Assembly: GCF_000385135.1 (NCBI RefSeq)
Contig: NZ_ARQM01000010.1
Span: 1,798,001-1,862,000, forward strand
DNA: 64,000 nt
Reading direction: 5' to 3'
DNA from: Promicromonospora sukumoe 327MFSha3.1
Lineage (GTDB): Bacteria > Actinomycetota > Actinomycetes > Actinomycetales > Cellulomonadaceae
In this document: positions 41,326-50,028 of the stretch, one piece after another
Layout of the letters: every line of letters begins with the position of its first letter
Numbering within the stretch: the stretch's first letter is position 1
Position numbers and translations under genes: made by a program
Notes under the pieces: generated by a model
The model's database searches: none
The model's input: only the letters and a program-made list of their open reading frames with translations
What the model was told of the DNA's origin: nothing

Positions 41326-42351
41326 GTGACTGAGGTGTACGAGATCAAGGGTGAGGACGGGACGGTGCTCGAGGTGCTAGCCGCCGACGACGAGCCGCAG
41401 GGCGAGGCGGCCGAGCCCTACACCACCCCCGAGCCCGCCGAGACACCCGAACCCGAGCCCGTCGAGCCCACCGCCACGGTGAGCATCGCGTCGCGCGCGT
41501 CCTGGGGCGCGCGGTACCCCGACGGCGACCTGACGCTGACCGGCCCCGCCGTCGAGGTCTGGGTGCACCACTCGGTCACCGCGCAGCTCTCGTCCGACGC
41601 CACCGTCGCCGCCGAGGCGGAGCAGATGCGGGCGCTGGAGAGCGTGGGCCAGACCCGCTTCGGCACCGGCATCTCGTACAACGTCGTGATCTTCCCCTCC
41701 GGCCGGGCCTACCAGGGCGTGAGCTGGAACCGCCGCGGCACCCACACCGGCGGCCGCAACAGCACCTCGCGGTCCATCTGCTTCGCCGGCAACTACGAGG
41801 CCAACAACCCCACCGCCGCCCAGATCTCCACCGCGGCCGCCATCTACGGCTACGGCAAGGACCGCTGGTGGACCCGGGGCGCGCCGCTCGGCGGCCACCG
41901 CGACGTCTCCCAGACCGCGTGCCCCGGCCGCAACCTCTACGCGCGGCTCGACGACATCCGCGCCGGCGAGGGCTCGACGCCGCCCAGCCCGGGGGAGCCC
42001 GGCGGCCTGATCGTCGACGGCTTCTGGGGCTCGTCCACCACGCGCCGCCTCCAGCAGGAGCTCGGCACCCCGGTCGACGGCGTCGTCTCCTCGCAGAGCG
42101 TGGTCTGGCGCGACGTGAACCCCGGCCTGACCACGGGCTGGCGCTGGGTCTCCGACGCCCAGGGCTCCCGGGTGATCGCCGCCCTGCAGCGCAAGATCGG
42201 CATGGCGTCCGGCGACCGCGACGGGAAGATCGGCCCGGAGACCATCCGCGCCCTCCAGCGCTACCTGGGCACGCGGGTCGACGGCGTCATCTCGCGCGAC
42301 TCCAGCGCCGTCATGGCCCTGCAGCGCCGGCTCAACGACGGCCGCGTCTAG
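41326..42351 (+). CDS. PGRP-type N-acetylmuramoyl-L-alanine amidase with peptidoglycan-binding repeats
   Basis: 341 residues. An acidic Pro/Glu-rich N-terminus (AEPYTTPEPAETPEPEPVEP) precedes a PGRP/amidase_2 domain (IASRASWGARYPDGDLTLTG; VWVHHSVTAQ; GISYNVVIFPSGRAYQG; LGGHRDVSQTACPGRNLY) with zinc-ligand candidates His in VHHS and in GHRDV, Cys in TACPG. Two C-terminal peptidoglycan-binding type segments follow (GLIVDGFWGSSTTRRLQQEL and DGKIGPETIRALQRYL). No signal peptide, which resembles a phage endolysin more than a secreted host amidase. No other phage gene is near. Confidence 0.88.
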   Translation: MTEVYEIKGEDGTVLEVLAADDEPQGEAAEPYTTPEPAETPEPEPVEPTATVSIASRASWGARYPDGDLTLTGPAVEVWVHHSVTAQLSSDATVAAEAEQMRALESVGQTRFGTGISYNVVIFPSGRAYQGVSWNRRGTHTGGRNSTSRSICFAGNYEANNPTAAQISTAAAIYGYGKDRWWTRGAPLGGHRDVSQTACPGRNLYARLDDIRAGEGSTPPSPGEPGGLIVDGFWGSSTTRRLQQELGTPVDGVVSSQSVVWRDVNPGLTTGWRWVSDAQGSRVIAALQRKIGMASGDRDGKIGPETIRALQRYLGTRVDGVISRDSSAVMALQRRLNDGRV

Positions 42352-42360
42352 CACCTGACC

Positions 42361-42390
42361 CGGCCCGGGCGGAGCGTCGCGCCCGGGCCG
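42361..42390 (+). terminator. Terminator stem after the amidase
   Basis: CGGCCCGGGC-N10-GCCCGGGCCG, perfect 10-bp stem, 9 bp after the stop; no T-run. Confidence 0.6.
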
Positions 42391-42419
42391 GTCACGGGCG
42401 CCGCTCGCCTGATCACGGC

Positions 42420-42432
42420 TAGTCTCGCGTCC
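42420..42432 (+). promoter_or_regulatory. -10 element TAGTCT for a leaderless message
   Basis: TAGTCT (42420-42425) and 7 nt to ATG 42433; no ribosome site. Confidence 0.5.
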
Positions 42433-43386
42433 ATGACCGACGCCGCCCAGCGCCCCGCACCCGACCAGCCCACCGGCCGCCCCGCGCCCGACCCGATCCC
42501 GCTCGGCTCCGCGCCGCGGCCCGCCCTCGGCGCCGACCTCGAGGCCCGGATCCGCGCGACGCTCGCGGACGAGGTCGGTGGCCAGGCCCTGGGGCTGGAC
42601 CGCGCGCCGATCACGGCGGAGCTCGACGGCGCCGACATCACCTCCGCGGTCATCGACCTGTCGGGCGTCGTCGTGCGCCTGCCCGAGGCCGCCACCCAGC
42701 CCGCCCAGCCCACCTACCCGGCCCAGGCCGGCCACCCCGCCCAGCCCGCGTCCGACGACAAGCGCTGGCGCCCCGAGGTGGTCCGGCGCGAGCCCGGGAA
42801 CCTGCACCACCTGCGCCTCGACGCGCACCAGCTCGTCGCGGTGGACCTGCCCGTGGACATCACCGCGGAGCTCACCGACCTGCGGTTCGACTGGGTCGAG
42901 GGCGCCGACGGCCGCGTCGGCATCCAGCCCGTCGAGCCCGACGCGGACCACCCGGTCTCCGGCCACGCCCGCGTCGCGGTCGACAAGGCGGGCCTGGTCG
43001 CGACCGTGCGCGGCGTGGCCGCCGTCGTGCTGCTGCAGCAGGGGATCACGCTGACGGCGCTGGACCTCGACGTCGTCTCCCAGGGGCCGCGCGCGGCCAC
43101 GCTCCGGATCGACGCCGCGATCAAGAAGGGCATCTTCCTGTCGGCCCGGGTGCAGGCCACGGCGTCGGTCAGCATCGACGAGAACCTGGTGCTGGCGGTG
43201 CGTGACGTGCAGCTCAACAGCGGCAACCCGATCGTCGCCGCGCTGCTCGGCACCGTGCGCGGCAAGGTCGAGGCCGCCACGAGCCGCGACATCGACCTCG
43301 CCGAGAAGCTGCCGGACGGCGTCCGCATCGCCGACGTGCGCCTCGACGTCGGCGCACAGCTCGTGGCCAGCGCGCGCCTCGCCTGA
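42433..43386 (+). CDS. Hypothetical protein, possibly DUF2993 / LmeA-like
   Basis: 317 residues. After a Pro/Ala-rich start it alternates short beta-type segments (ITAELDGADITSAVIDLSGV; LRLDAHQLVAVDLPVDITAE; LTALDLDVVSQGPRAATLRI; RIADVRLDVGAQLVASARLA), reminiscent of DUF2993 proteins with paired layers of strands. Unlike LmeA no signal peptide or lipobox is seen, so it may be cytoplasmic. A Pro/Ala/Gln insertion lies near residue 95. Family match is tentative; the gene itself is convincing. Confidence 0.6.
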   Translation: MTDAAQRPAPDQPTGRPAPDPIPLGSAPRPALGADLEARIRATLADEVGGQALGLDRAPITAELDGADITSAVIDLSGVVVRLPEAATQPAQPTYPAQAGHPAQPASDDKRWRPEVVRREPGNLHHLRLDAHQLVAVDLPVDITAELTDLRFDWVEGADGRVGIQPVEPDADHPVSGHARVAVDKAGLVATVRGVAAVVLLQQGITLTALDLDVVSQGPRAATLRIDAAIKKGIFLSARVQATASVSIDENLVLAVRDVQLNSGNPIVAALLGTVRGKVEAATSRDIDLAEKLPDGVRIADVRLDVGAQLVASARLA

Positions 43387-43425
43387 CCCGAACCCTCTGA
43401 GTCCGTCGCGCGGCCCAGGCCGGGG

Positions 43426-43437
43426 TAGTTTGGGCGC
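43426..43437 (+). promoter_or_regulatory. -10 element TAGTTT for a leaderless message
   Basis: TAGTTT (43426-43431) and 6 nt to ATG 43438. Confidence 0.5.
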
Positions 43438-44088
43438 ATGTCCGTGAGCGCTCAGACCGGCCCGTCCACCAGGACCGGCGCCTCCACCACCGGCCAGCGT
43501 GGTGGGTACGCCAAGGGCCGCGCGACGCAGCAGGAGATCATCCGCACGGCGATCCTCGTGTTCGCCGACGTCGGCTTCCACGGCGCCTCCCTGCGGGACA
43601 TCGCGGCCCGGGTCGGCATCTCGCACCCGGGCCTGCTGCACCACTTCCCGAACAAGGCCGCCCTGCTGGAGGCCGTGCTGGAGTACCGCGACGCGGTCGA
43701 CGAGCAGTCCTTCCAAGAGGACATGGAGCGCGGCTCGGACTACTTCGAGGCGCTGCTGCACCTCGTGGAGCGCAACCGGGTGCGCCGGCCGCTGGTCGAG
43801 CTGTTCGCGGGCCTGTCCACCGAGGCGACCTCCCCGGACCACCCCGCGCACGAGTACTTCCGCCGCCGCTACAAGAGGGTGCTGGACGAGCAGTCGCAGC
43901 TCCTGCGGGAGCGGGCCGCGCGCGGCGGCCTCGCCCCCGGGGTGGATCCGGACCAGGCGGCGCGCACCGTGGTGGCGCTCATGGACGGGTTGCAGGTGCA
44001 GTGGCTGCTGTCCCTGGACCGGCCCGCCGCCGAGCGCGTGGACATGGCCGCCGACCTGCGCGGTTACCTGGACCTCATCCTGCGCTGA
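43438..44088 (+). CDS. TetR family transcriptional regulator
   Basis: 216 residues. HTH about 48-70 (ASLRDIAARVGISHPGLLHH, then FPNKAALLEAVLEYRD), followed by a helical ligand domain (HLVERNRVRRPLVELFAGLS) of the TetR_C_6-like type. Convergent with the first GH3 gene and separated only by a terminator. In related loci such regulators control the sugar-use genes, so it is a candidate for the operators at 46548-46586 (inference). Confidence 0.88.
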   Translation: MSVSAQTGPSTRTGASTTGQRGGYAKGRATQQEIIRTAILVFADVGFHGASLRDIAARVGISHPGLLHHFPNKAALLEAVLEYRDAVDEQSFQEDMERGSDYFEALLHLVERNRVRRPLVELFAGLSTEATSPDHPAHEYFRRRYKRVLDEQSQLLRERAARGGLAPGVDPDQAARTVVALMDGLQVQWLLSLDRPAAERVDMAADLRGYLDLILR

Positions 44089-44113
44089 CTGATCCTGCGC
44101 TGAGAGCGCCGGA

Positions 44114-44147
44114 CCGGCGCCGGGCTCTTCCCCGAGCCCGGCGCCGG
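44114..44147. terminator. Strong bidirectional terminator stem
   Basis: CCGGCGCCGGGCTC-N6-GAGCCCGGCGCCGG, 14-bp perfect stem between tetR and the converging GH3 gene. Confidence 0.75.
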
Positions 44148-44152
44148 AACCG

Positions 44153-46510
44153 TCAGCCGTTCGCCTCGGCCAGCAGCGCCGCCAGGCCGGCGCGGTCGAA
44201 CCCGCCCATGCCGAAGTCGGCGATGACGGTGAGCGGCATGTCGCCGATCATCCCGAGCATGTCGTCGGCCACGCCGCCGCCGTGCACCAGGGCCTCGATC
44301 CGCGGCCCGACGACGGGGTGGCCCATCGCCTCGGCCACGGTGGACAGCGGCTCCAGCGGCAGGCGCACGTCCTCGCCGTCGACCACGACGGTGGCCGAGC
44401 CCCGCAGGTCGCGCGACGACGCGCCCACGGCGACCTCGAACTCGCCGCCCTCGACCACCCAGCGGCGCAGCACGGGGTGCCAGTAGGCCAGGTCGCGGCC
44501 GGTGAGGTCGAACGTGACCTCGCGGGACTCGCCCGGCGCGAGGTCGACCTTGGCGAACGCCTTGAGCTCGCGCTCGGGGCGCTGCACCTGCGCGGCCGGG
44601 TCGGCCACGTACGCCTGCACCACCTCGGCGCCCTGCCGGTCACCGGTGTTGGTCACGGTCACGCGCACGCGCACCGCGGCCTCGTCGTCCGCCACGGCGT
44701 CCGTGCGCAGCACCTCGGCGGCGACGCCGGAGTAGGCGAACGTCGTGTACGACAGGCCGTGCCCGAACGGGTAGGCGACGTCCGCCCGCCGCGCGTCGTA
44801 CCAGCGGTAGCCCACCAGCAGGCCCTCGCCGTACCGCACGTGGCCCAGCTCGCCCGGGAAGTTGCCGTAGGACGGGTTGTCCTCCAGTCGCAGCGGGATC
44901 GTCTCGGCCAGGCGCCCGGCCGGGTTGACCGCGCCGAGCAGCACGTCGACGACGCCGGAGCCGCCGGCCTGGCCGCCGAGCCAGCCCTCGACCACGGCCG
45001 GGGCGAGGTGCTGCCAGCCGGCCACCGAGACGGCCGAGCCGTTCGCCAGCACGACGACGACGCGGGAGCTGACCGCCGCGACCGCCTCCAGCAGCGCGAG
45101 CTGCTCGGCAGGGAGGTCCATGTGCGCGCGGTCGAAGCCCTCGGACTCGTACGAGGCGGGCAGTCCGAGGAAGACCAGCACGGTCCCGGCGGCGCCGGCC
45201 ACCGCGACCGCCTCGTCGCGCAGGGCGGCCTGGTCCGTGCCGGAGCCCGCGTCGGCGCCGTCGACCGTGTAGCCCGCCGCGAACGGCACCTCGGCGCCCG
45301 TCGCGGTGCGCAGCGCGGACAGCGCGTCGTCGAGCCGCGTGGGGTTGACCTGGGAGGATCCCGCGCCCTGGTAGCGCGGCGTCCGGGCCAGCTCGCCGAT
45401 CACGGCGACCCCCTCGCCCGACGCCAGCGGCAGCAGCGGGGCGCCGTCCGCCGGCTCGTTCTTCAGGAGCACCGTGCCCGCGGCCGCGGCCTCGCGGGCC
45501 AGGGTGTGGTGGGCGTCGGCGTCGAAGCCCTCGCCGGAGGCCCTCGCGGCGTCCAGCGCGGGCAGCGAGCGCGCCACCAGGTGGAGCACGCGGCGGGCCG
45601 CGACGTCGACCACGGCCTCGTCGAGCTCACCGGCGCGGACGGCGGCGACCACCTCGGCGTCGGTCCGGCCGCCCGAGGCGGGCATCTCCAGGTCGAGCCC
45701 GGCGGCGACGGCGGCGACGCGGTCGCGCACGGCGCCCCAGTCGGAGACCACGAGGCCCGCGAAGCCCCACTCGTCGCGCAGCACCTCGGTCAGCAGCCAG
45801 TGGTTCTGCGACGCGTAGACGTCGTTGATCTTGTTGTACGAGCACATGACGGTCCACGGCTGCGCCCGCTTGACGACCCGCTCGAACCCGGGCAGGTAGA
45901 TCTCGCGCAGGGTGCGCTCGTCGACGTCGGCCGAGACGCGCATGCGGTCGGCCTCCTGGTTGTTGGCCGCGAAGTGCTTGAGCGACGTGCCGACGCCCTG
46001 GGACTGGATGCCGGCCACGAGGGCCGCGCCGAGCTCGCCCGAGATCACCGGGTCCTCGGAGAGGTACTCGAAGTTGCGCCCGTTCAGGGGCGAGCGCTTG
46101 ATGTTGATGCCGGGGCCGAGCAGCACGGCGACGTCGTTGACGCGCGTCTCGCGGCCCAGGGCCTCGCCCACGCGGCGCAGCAGGGCGGGGTCCCACGTGG
46201 AGCCGAGCGTGGCCGCGGGCGGGAAGCACGTGGCGGGCACCGAGGTGCCGAGCCCGAGGTGGTCGGGGGACTCGGCCTGCTTGCGCAGGCCGTGGGGGCC
46301 GTCGGTGACCATGACGCCGGGGACGGTGACCTCGGGCCGGTCGACGGGCTGGGTGGTCCAGAAGTCCAGGCCCGACAGCAGGGCGGCCTTCTCCTCGAGC
46401 GTGAGGGCGGCCAGCGCGTGCTCGACGTCGAACGCGCGACCCGGCGTCGCGGGCGAGATCTGGCGCGATCCTGCGGCTGCCGGCGTCTCGGTGGTCTCCT
46501 CGATGGTCAT
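44153..46510 (-). CDS. Glycoside hydrolase family 3 beta-glucosidase-like enzyme
   Basis: 785 residues from ATG 46510 (AGGAG upstream); the extra open frame to 46738 runs through the operators. Two-domain GH3 core: LTLEEKAALLSGLDFW, KHFAANNQEADRMRVSADVD and the nucleophile Asp in GFAGLVVSDWGAVRD, then the second domain (GTVLLKNEPADG; ETIPLRLEDNPSY) and a C-terminal fibronectin-III-like domain (ERELKAFAKVDLAPGESREV). No signal peptide, so it acts on imported oligosaccharides. Divergent from the MFS transporter and second GH3, sharing the operator region. Confidence 0.93.
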   Translation of the reverse strand: MTIEETTETPAAAGSRQISPATPGRAFDVEHALAALTLEEKAALLSGLDFWTTQPVDRPEVTVPGVMVTDGPHGLRKQAESPDHLGLGTSVPATCFPPAATLGSTWDPALLRRVGEALGRETRVNDVAVLLGPGINIKRSPLNGRNFEYLSEDPVISGELGAALVAGIQSQGVGTSLKHFAANNQEADRMRVSADVDERTLREIYLPGFERVVKRAQPWTVMCSYNKINDVYASQNHWLLTEVLRDEWGFAGLVVSDWGAVRDRVAAVAAGLDLEMPASGGRTDAEVVAAVRAGELDEAVVDVAARRVLHLVARSLPALDAARASGEGFDADAHHTLAREAAAAGTVLLKNEPADGAPLLPLASGEGVAVIGELARTPRYQGAGSSQVNPTRLDDALSALRTATGAEVPFAAGYTVDGADAGSGTDQAALRDEAVAVAGAAGTVLVFLGLPASYESEGFDRAHMDLPAEQLALLEAVAAVSSRVVVVLANGSAVSVAGWQHLAPAVVEGWLGGQAGGSGVVDVLLGAVNPAGRLAETIPLRLEDNPSYGNFPGELGHVRYGEGLLVGYRWYDARRADVAYPFGHGLSYTTFAYSGVAAEVLRTDAVADDEAAVRVRVTVTNTGDRQGAEVVQAYVADPAAQVQRPERELKAFAKVDLAPGESREVTFDLTGRDLAYWHPVLRRWVVEGGEFEVAVGASSRDLRGSATVVVDGEDVRLPLEPLSTVAEAMGHPVVGPRIEALVHGGGVADDMLGMIGDMPLTVIADFGMGGFDRAGLAALLAEANG

Positions 46511-46547
46511 GGGTGCACTCCTTGGGCTGGACTGTTGCGCTGCAAAC

Positions 46548-46561
46548 CTACCGAGTGGTAG
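46548..46561. promoter_or_regulatory. Operator of the GH3/MFS locus, copy 1
   Basis: CTACCGAGTGGTAG, dyad CTACC-N4-GGTAG, 38 bp before the first GH3 start. Confidence 0.78.
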
Positions 46562-46572
46562 AAATTCAAAAA

Positions 46573-46586
46573 CTACCACCCGGTAG
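46573..46586. promoter_or_regulatory. Operator of the GH3/MFS locus, copy 2
   Basis: CTACCACCCGGTAG. Read on the other strand it is CTACCGGGTGGTAG, one base from copy 1; the sites are 25 bp apart with an A-rich spacer. Placed to control both directions. Confidence 0.78.
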
Positions 46587-46655
46587 CCGTTGGCGACAGC
46601 GGCCCGCCGGGAGCCCGACCAGCCGGGGCAGAGCTGCCCCACCCAGGAGTCCTCC

Positions 46656-47957
46656 ATGGCAACCCTCGATGCGCGTCCCGCGCAGCACGACCCCGCCGTC
46701 GCCGCGCCTCGCCGCGCGGGCGGCACCGGCCTCGTCATCGCCTACGTGGCCGCGTTCTTCGCGCTCTACGTGGCGCTCCTGACGCCGGTGATCAGCACGC
46801 TGGCGCTGCGCGTCAGCGCCCTGTCCACGCCGGAGTCCCGCGCGGCCGACCTGGCGCTGGTGACCGGCGTCGGCGCGTTCTTCGCGTTCGTGGCCAACCC
46901 GCTCGCGGGCGCCCTGTCCGACCGCACCACGTCCCGCCTCGGCATGCGCCGCCCCTGGCTGCTGTGGGGCGTGCTGCTCGGCTCGGCCGGCATCGCGATC
47001 ATCGCGCTCGCGCCCAACATCGCCGTCGTCGCGATCGGCTGGGCCGTCGCGCAGACGGCGTTCAACGGCACCCAGGCGGCGCTGCAGGCTCTGCTGCCCG
47101 ACCAGGTCGAGGAGCGCCTGCGGGCCCGCGTCTCCGGCTGGCTCGGCATCGCGCAGAACCTCGCGCCCCTGGCCGGCATCGGCATCGCGGCCTGGCTGAC
47201 GGCGTCCGGTGCCGGCTCGGCCTGGCTGTTCCTGCTGCCCACCGCGCTGGCCATCGCGGGCGTGCTGGCCCTGGTCGCCGTCCTCAAGGACCGCCGCCTG
47301 GACCCCGCCGACGTCGAGCCGTTCCACCTGGGCCGCTTCCTCGGCGGGTTCTGGGTCTCGCCGCGCAAGCACCCCGACTTCGGCTGGGCCTTCGCCGGCC
47401 GCTTCCTGCTGCTGTTCGGCTTCGCGCTCTACAACAGCTACCAGGTCTACTTCCTGCAGGACCGCTTCGGCATGGACGAGCCGACGGCGCTCGGCTGGCA
47501 GCTGCGCCTGATGGTGCTCCAGGCCGCCGTGCTGCTCCTGGCGGGCTCGGTCGGCGGCTCGCTGTCGGACCGCACCGGCCGCCGCAAGGTGTTCGTGATC
47601 ATCTCCACCGTGCTGGCGGGCGCCGGCCTGCTCGTCTTCGCCTTCGCGGGCGCGCCGGAGCACCTGTACCTGGGTGCCGGCCTGTTCGGCGCGGGCCTGG
47701 GGGCGTACTTCGCCGTCGACCTGGCGCTCGTGACCGACGTGCTGCCCAACAAGGACACCGAGGCCGCCAAGAACATGGGCGTCTTCAACATCGCCAACGC
47801 ACTGCCGCAGTCGCTCGCCCCGGCCATGGCCCCGGCGCTGCTCGCGATCGGCCCGGCCTCCGGGGCGGGCGGCAACTACACCGCGCTGTTCCTGGTGGGT
47901 GCGCTGGTGGCCGTCGTCGGCGCCGTGAGCACCATGTTCATCCGGGGTGCGCGGTGA
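46656..47957 (+). CDS. MFS transporter (sugar/oligosaccharide-type)
   Basis: 433 residues with 12 expected helices. GALSDRTTSRLGMRRPWLLW between helices 2 and 3 and GGSLSDRTGRRKVFVIIST in the second half are the paired MFS loop motifs. The RLGMRRPW type resembles GPH-like or plant-type sugar symporters. ATG 46656 follows AGGAG. Its stop overlaps the GTG of the second GH3, so import and cleavage are coupled. Probably brings in glucosides; exact sugar unknown. Confidence 0.88.
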   Translation: MATLDARPAQHDPAVAAPRRAGGTGLVIAYVAAFFALYVALLTPVISTLALRVSALSTPESRAADLALVTGVGAFFAFVANPLAGALSDRTTSRLGMRRPWLLWGVLLGSAGIAIIALAPNIAVVAIGWAVAQTAFNGTQAALQALLPDQVEERLRARVSGWLGIAQNLAPLAGIGIAAWLTASGAGSAWLFLLPTALAIAGVLALVAVLKDRRLDPADVEPFHLGRFLGGFWVSPRKHPDFGWAFAGRFLLLFGFALYNSYQVYFLQDRFGMDEPTALGWQLRLMVLQAAVLLLAGSVGGSLSDRTGRRKVFVIISTVLAGAGLLVFAFAGAPEHLYLGAGLFGAGLGAYFAVDLALVTDVLPNKDTEAAKNMGVFNIANALPQSLAPAMAPALLAIGPASGAGGNYTALFLVGALVAVVGAVSTMFIRGAR

Positions 47958-49858
47958 CGGCGACCGAGGCGGGCCGCGAGGTAGGGCCGGAGCCGGTGCC
48001 CGAGGCGGAGCCGTACCGCGACCCCGCGCTGCCCGTCGCCGAGCGGGTCGCCGACCTGCTGGGGCGCATGACCCTGGCCGAGAAGGCCGGGCAGATGTTC
48101 CAGACCATGGTCGAGGTCGGCCCGGGCGGCAGCCTCGCCGACGCGCCGTCCGACCACGGCATGCCGGGCACGTCCGACCTGGTCGTGGAGCGGCACATGA
48201 CGCACCTCAACGTGCTCGCCGCGCCGCCGACCGCCCGCGAGTTCGCCGTCTGGCACAACCGCCTGCAGCGGCTCGCCGCGGACACCCGGCTGGGCATCCC
48301 CGTGACCGTGGCCTCCGACCCGAGGCACTCGTTCACCGACAACCCGGGCGCCGCCCTGCTGTCGGGGCCGTTCTCGCAGTGGCCCGAGACCCTGGGCCTG
48401 GCCGCGACCCGCGACGAGCTGCTGGTCGAGGAGCACGGCGACGCCGCCCGCCAGGAGTACCTCGCCGTCGGCATACGGACGGCGCTGCACCCGCAGGTCG
48501 ACCTCGTCACCGAGCCCCGCTGGGCCCGCGGCGGGGGCACCTTCGGTGAGGACGCCGACCTCACCGGGCGCCTCGGCGCCGCCTACGTGCGCGGCCTGCA
48601 GGCGGGCGGCGACGTCGCGCGTGCGGCCGGGCTGGACGGCGCGTTCGGGCCGGCGAGCGTCTCCACGATGACGAAGCACTTCCCGGGCGGCGGCCCGCAG
48701 CTCGACGGCGAGGACCCGCACTTCGCCTACGGTCGCGAGCAGGTCTACCCGGGCGACCGGTTCGACCTGCACCTGGAGCCGTTCAAGGCGCTGCTCGCCG
48801 CCGGGACGCGGCAAATGATGCCGTACTACGGCATGCCGGTGGGGCTCCGCGCGGACCTCGGCTCCGGGCCCGAGGACGTCGAGCAGGTCGGCTTCGGCTT
48901 CAACCGCGGCGTGCTGACCCGGCTGCTGCGCGAGCACCTCGGCTTCGACGGCATCATCTGCACCGACTGGGGCCTGGTGACCGACGTCGAGATGTTCGGC
49001 CTCCCGTTCCCGGCCCGCGCCTGGGGCGTGGAGCACCTCAGCCCCCTGGAGCGGGTCGCGAAGATCCTGGACGCCGGCGCCGACCAGCTCGGCGGGGAAG
49101 CCTGCCCCGAGCACGTCGTCGAGCTCGTCGCGTCCGGCCGGGTGCCCGAGGAGCGGATCGACGCCTCCGTGCGGCGCCTGCTGACCGAGAAGTTCGAGCT
49201 CGGGCTGTTCGACGAGCACCGGTACGTGGACGAGGACGCCGCCGCCGTCGTCGTCGGGCGGGCCGACCTGGTCGCCGCCGGGCGGCGGGCGCAGTCCCGG
49301 TCGGTGACGGTGCTGCGCAACGCAGGCAGGGGAGCGGCGGGTCTGCCGCTCGCGCCGGGCCTGCGCCTGTACGCGGAGGGTGTGCCCGACGGCGAGGTGG
49401 CCGGGTTCCGGCGCGTCGCCACCCCGGCGGAGGCCGACGTCGCGCTGCTGCGCCTCGAGGCGCCGTACGAGGAGCGCGGCCCGGGCTTCGAGAGCTTCTT
49501 CCACGCGGGGTCGCTCGAGTTCGCCGACGACGTCGTGGCCCACGTCGCCGAGGTGGCCGCCGCGGTGCCCACCGTGGTGGACGTGCACCTGGACCGGCCT
49601 GCGGTCCTGACGCCGCTGCTGCCGCACGCGGACACCCTGGTCGTCACGTTCGGCGTGGGCACGCCCGCGCTGCTCGACGCGCTGACCGGGACGGTGCCGC
49701 CCGAGGGCCGGCTGCCGTTCGACCTGCCGCGGTCCGCCGCCGCGGTCGAGGCGTCCCGCAGCGACGTCCCGTTCGACACGGCCGACCCGCTGTTCCGCTT
49801 CGGCGCCGGCGAGGGGCTGGACACGGAGGGCGACACGGAGGGCGACACTGCGGCGTGA
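47954..49858 (+). CDS. Second GH3 family glycoside hydrolase
   Basis: 634 residues from GTG 47954, overlapping the MFS stop (GTGA); the frame running up to 46964 is antisense-free shadow of the MFS gene and rejected. LLGRMTLAEKAGQMFQTMVE, HPQVDLVTEPRWARGGGTFG, the KHFPGGGPQLDGEDPH signature and nucleophile Asp in FDGIICTDWGLVTDVEM. Second domain is shorter, ending at FRFGAGEGL, without the fibronectin-like domain of its partner. Cytoplasmic. Complements the first GH3, perhaps with a different linkage preference. Confidence 0.92.
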   Translation: MTATEAGREVGPEPVPEAEPYRDPALPVAERVADLLGRMTLAEKAGQMFQTMVEVGPGGSLADAPSDHGMPGTSDLVVERHMTHLNVLAAPPTAREFAVWHNRLQRLAADTRLGIPVTVASDPRHSFTDNPGAALLSGPFSQWPETLGLAATRDELLVEEHGDAARQEYLAVGIRTALHPQVDLVTEPRWARGGGTFGEDADLTGRLGAAYVRGLQAGGDVARAAGLDGAFGPASVSTMTKHFPGGGPQLDGEDPHFAYGREQVYPGDRFDLHLEPFKALLAAGTRQMMPYYGMPVGLRADLGSGPEDVEQVGFGFNRGVLTRLLREHLGFDGIICTDWGLVTDVEMFGLPFPARAWGVEHLSPLERVAKILDAGADQLGGEACPEHVVELVASGRVPEERIDASVRRLLTEKFELGLFDEHRYVDEDAAAVVVGRADLVAAGRRAQSRSVTVLRNAGRGAAGLPLAPGLRLYAEGVPDGEVAGFRRVATPAEADVALLRLEAPYEERGPGFESFFHAGSLEFADDVVAHVAEVAAAVPTVVDVHLDRPAVLTPLLPHADTLVVTFGVGTPALLDALTGTVPPEGRLPFDLPRSAAAVEASRSDVPFDTADPLFRFGAGEGLDTEGDTEGDTAA

Positions 49859-49950
49859 CGGGCCGGAGACCCTCAACCTCGGCCTGAGGCTGAGCCACGG
49901 GCAACCCTCAACATCAGGTTGAACCTGAGGCCCGCGGTGTCCGGCTCCCG

Positions 49951-50015
49951 GTGTTGACCACAGCAGTTCCTGCCACGAGAGCCCCTCTGCCGGCAGGAAC
50001 CGCTGTGCTCAACAC
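49951..50015. repeat. Long hairpin between converging genes, family D copy 2
   Basis: 24-nt arms (49951-49974 and 49992-50015), two mismatches, 17-nt loop. Core CACAGCAGTTCCTGCC relates it to the copy at 4635-4694; the one changed base inside the arm is matched by a change in the other arm. Confidence 0.88.
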
Positions 50016-50028
50016 CCGGGAGTCGTCG

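Noticed and set aside
41326-42351. Prophage remnant around the amidase
   Set aside because: Flanking genes are ordinary chromosomal types (VOC, GntR, DUF2993-like, TetR) with host-like composition.
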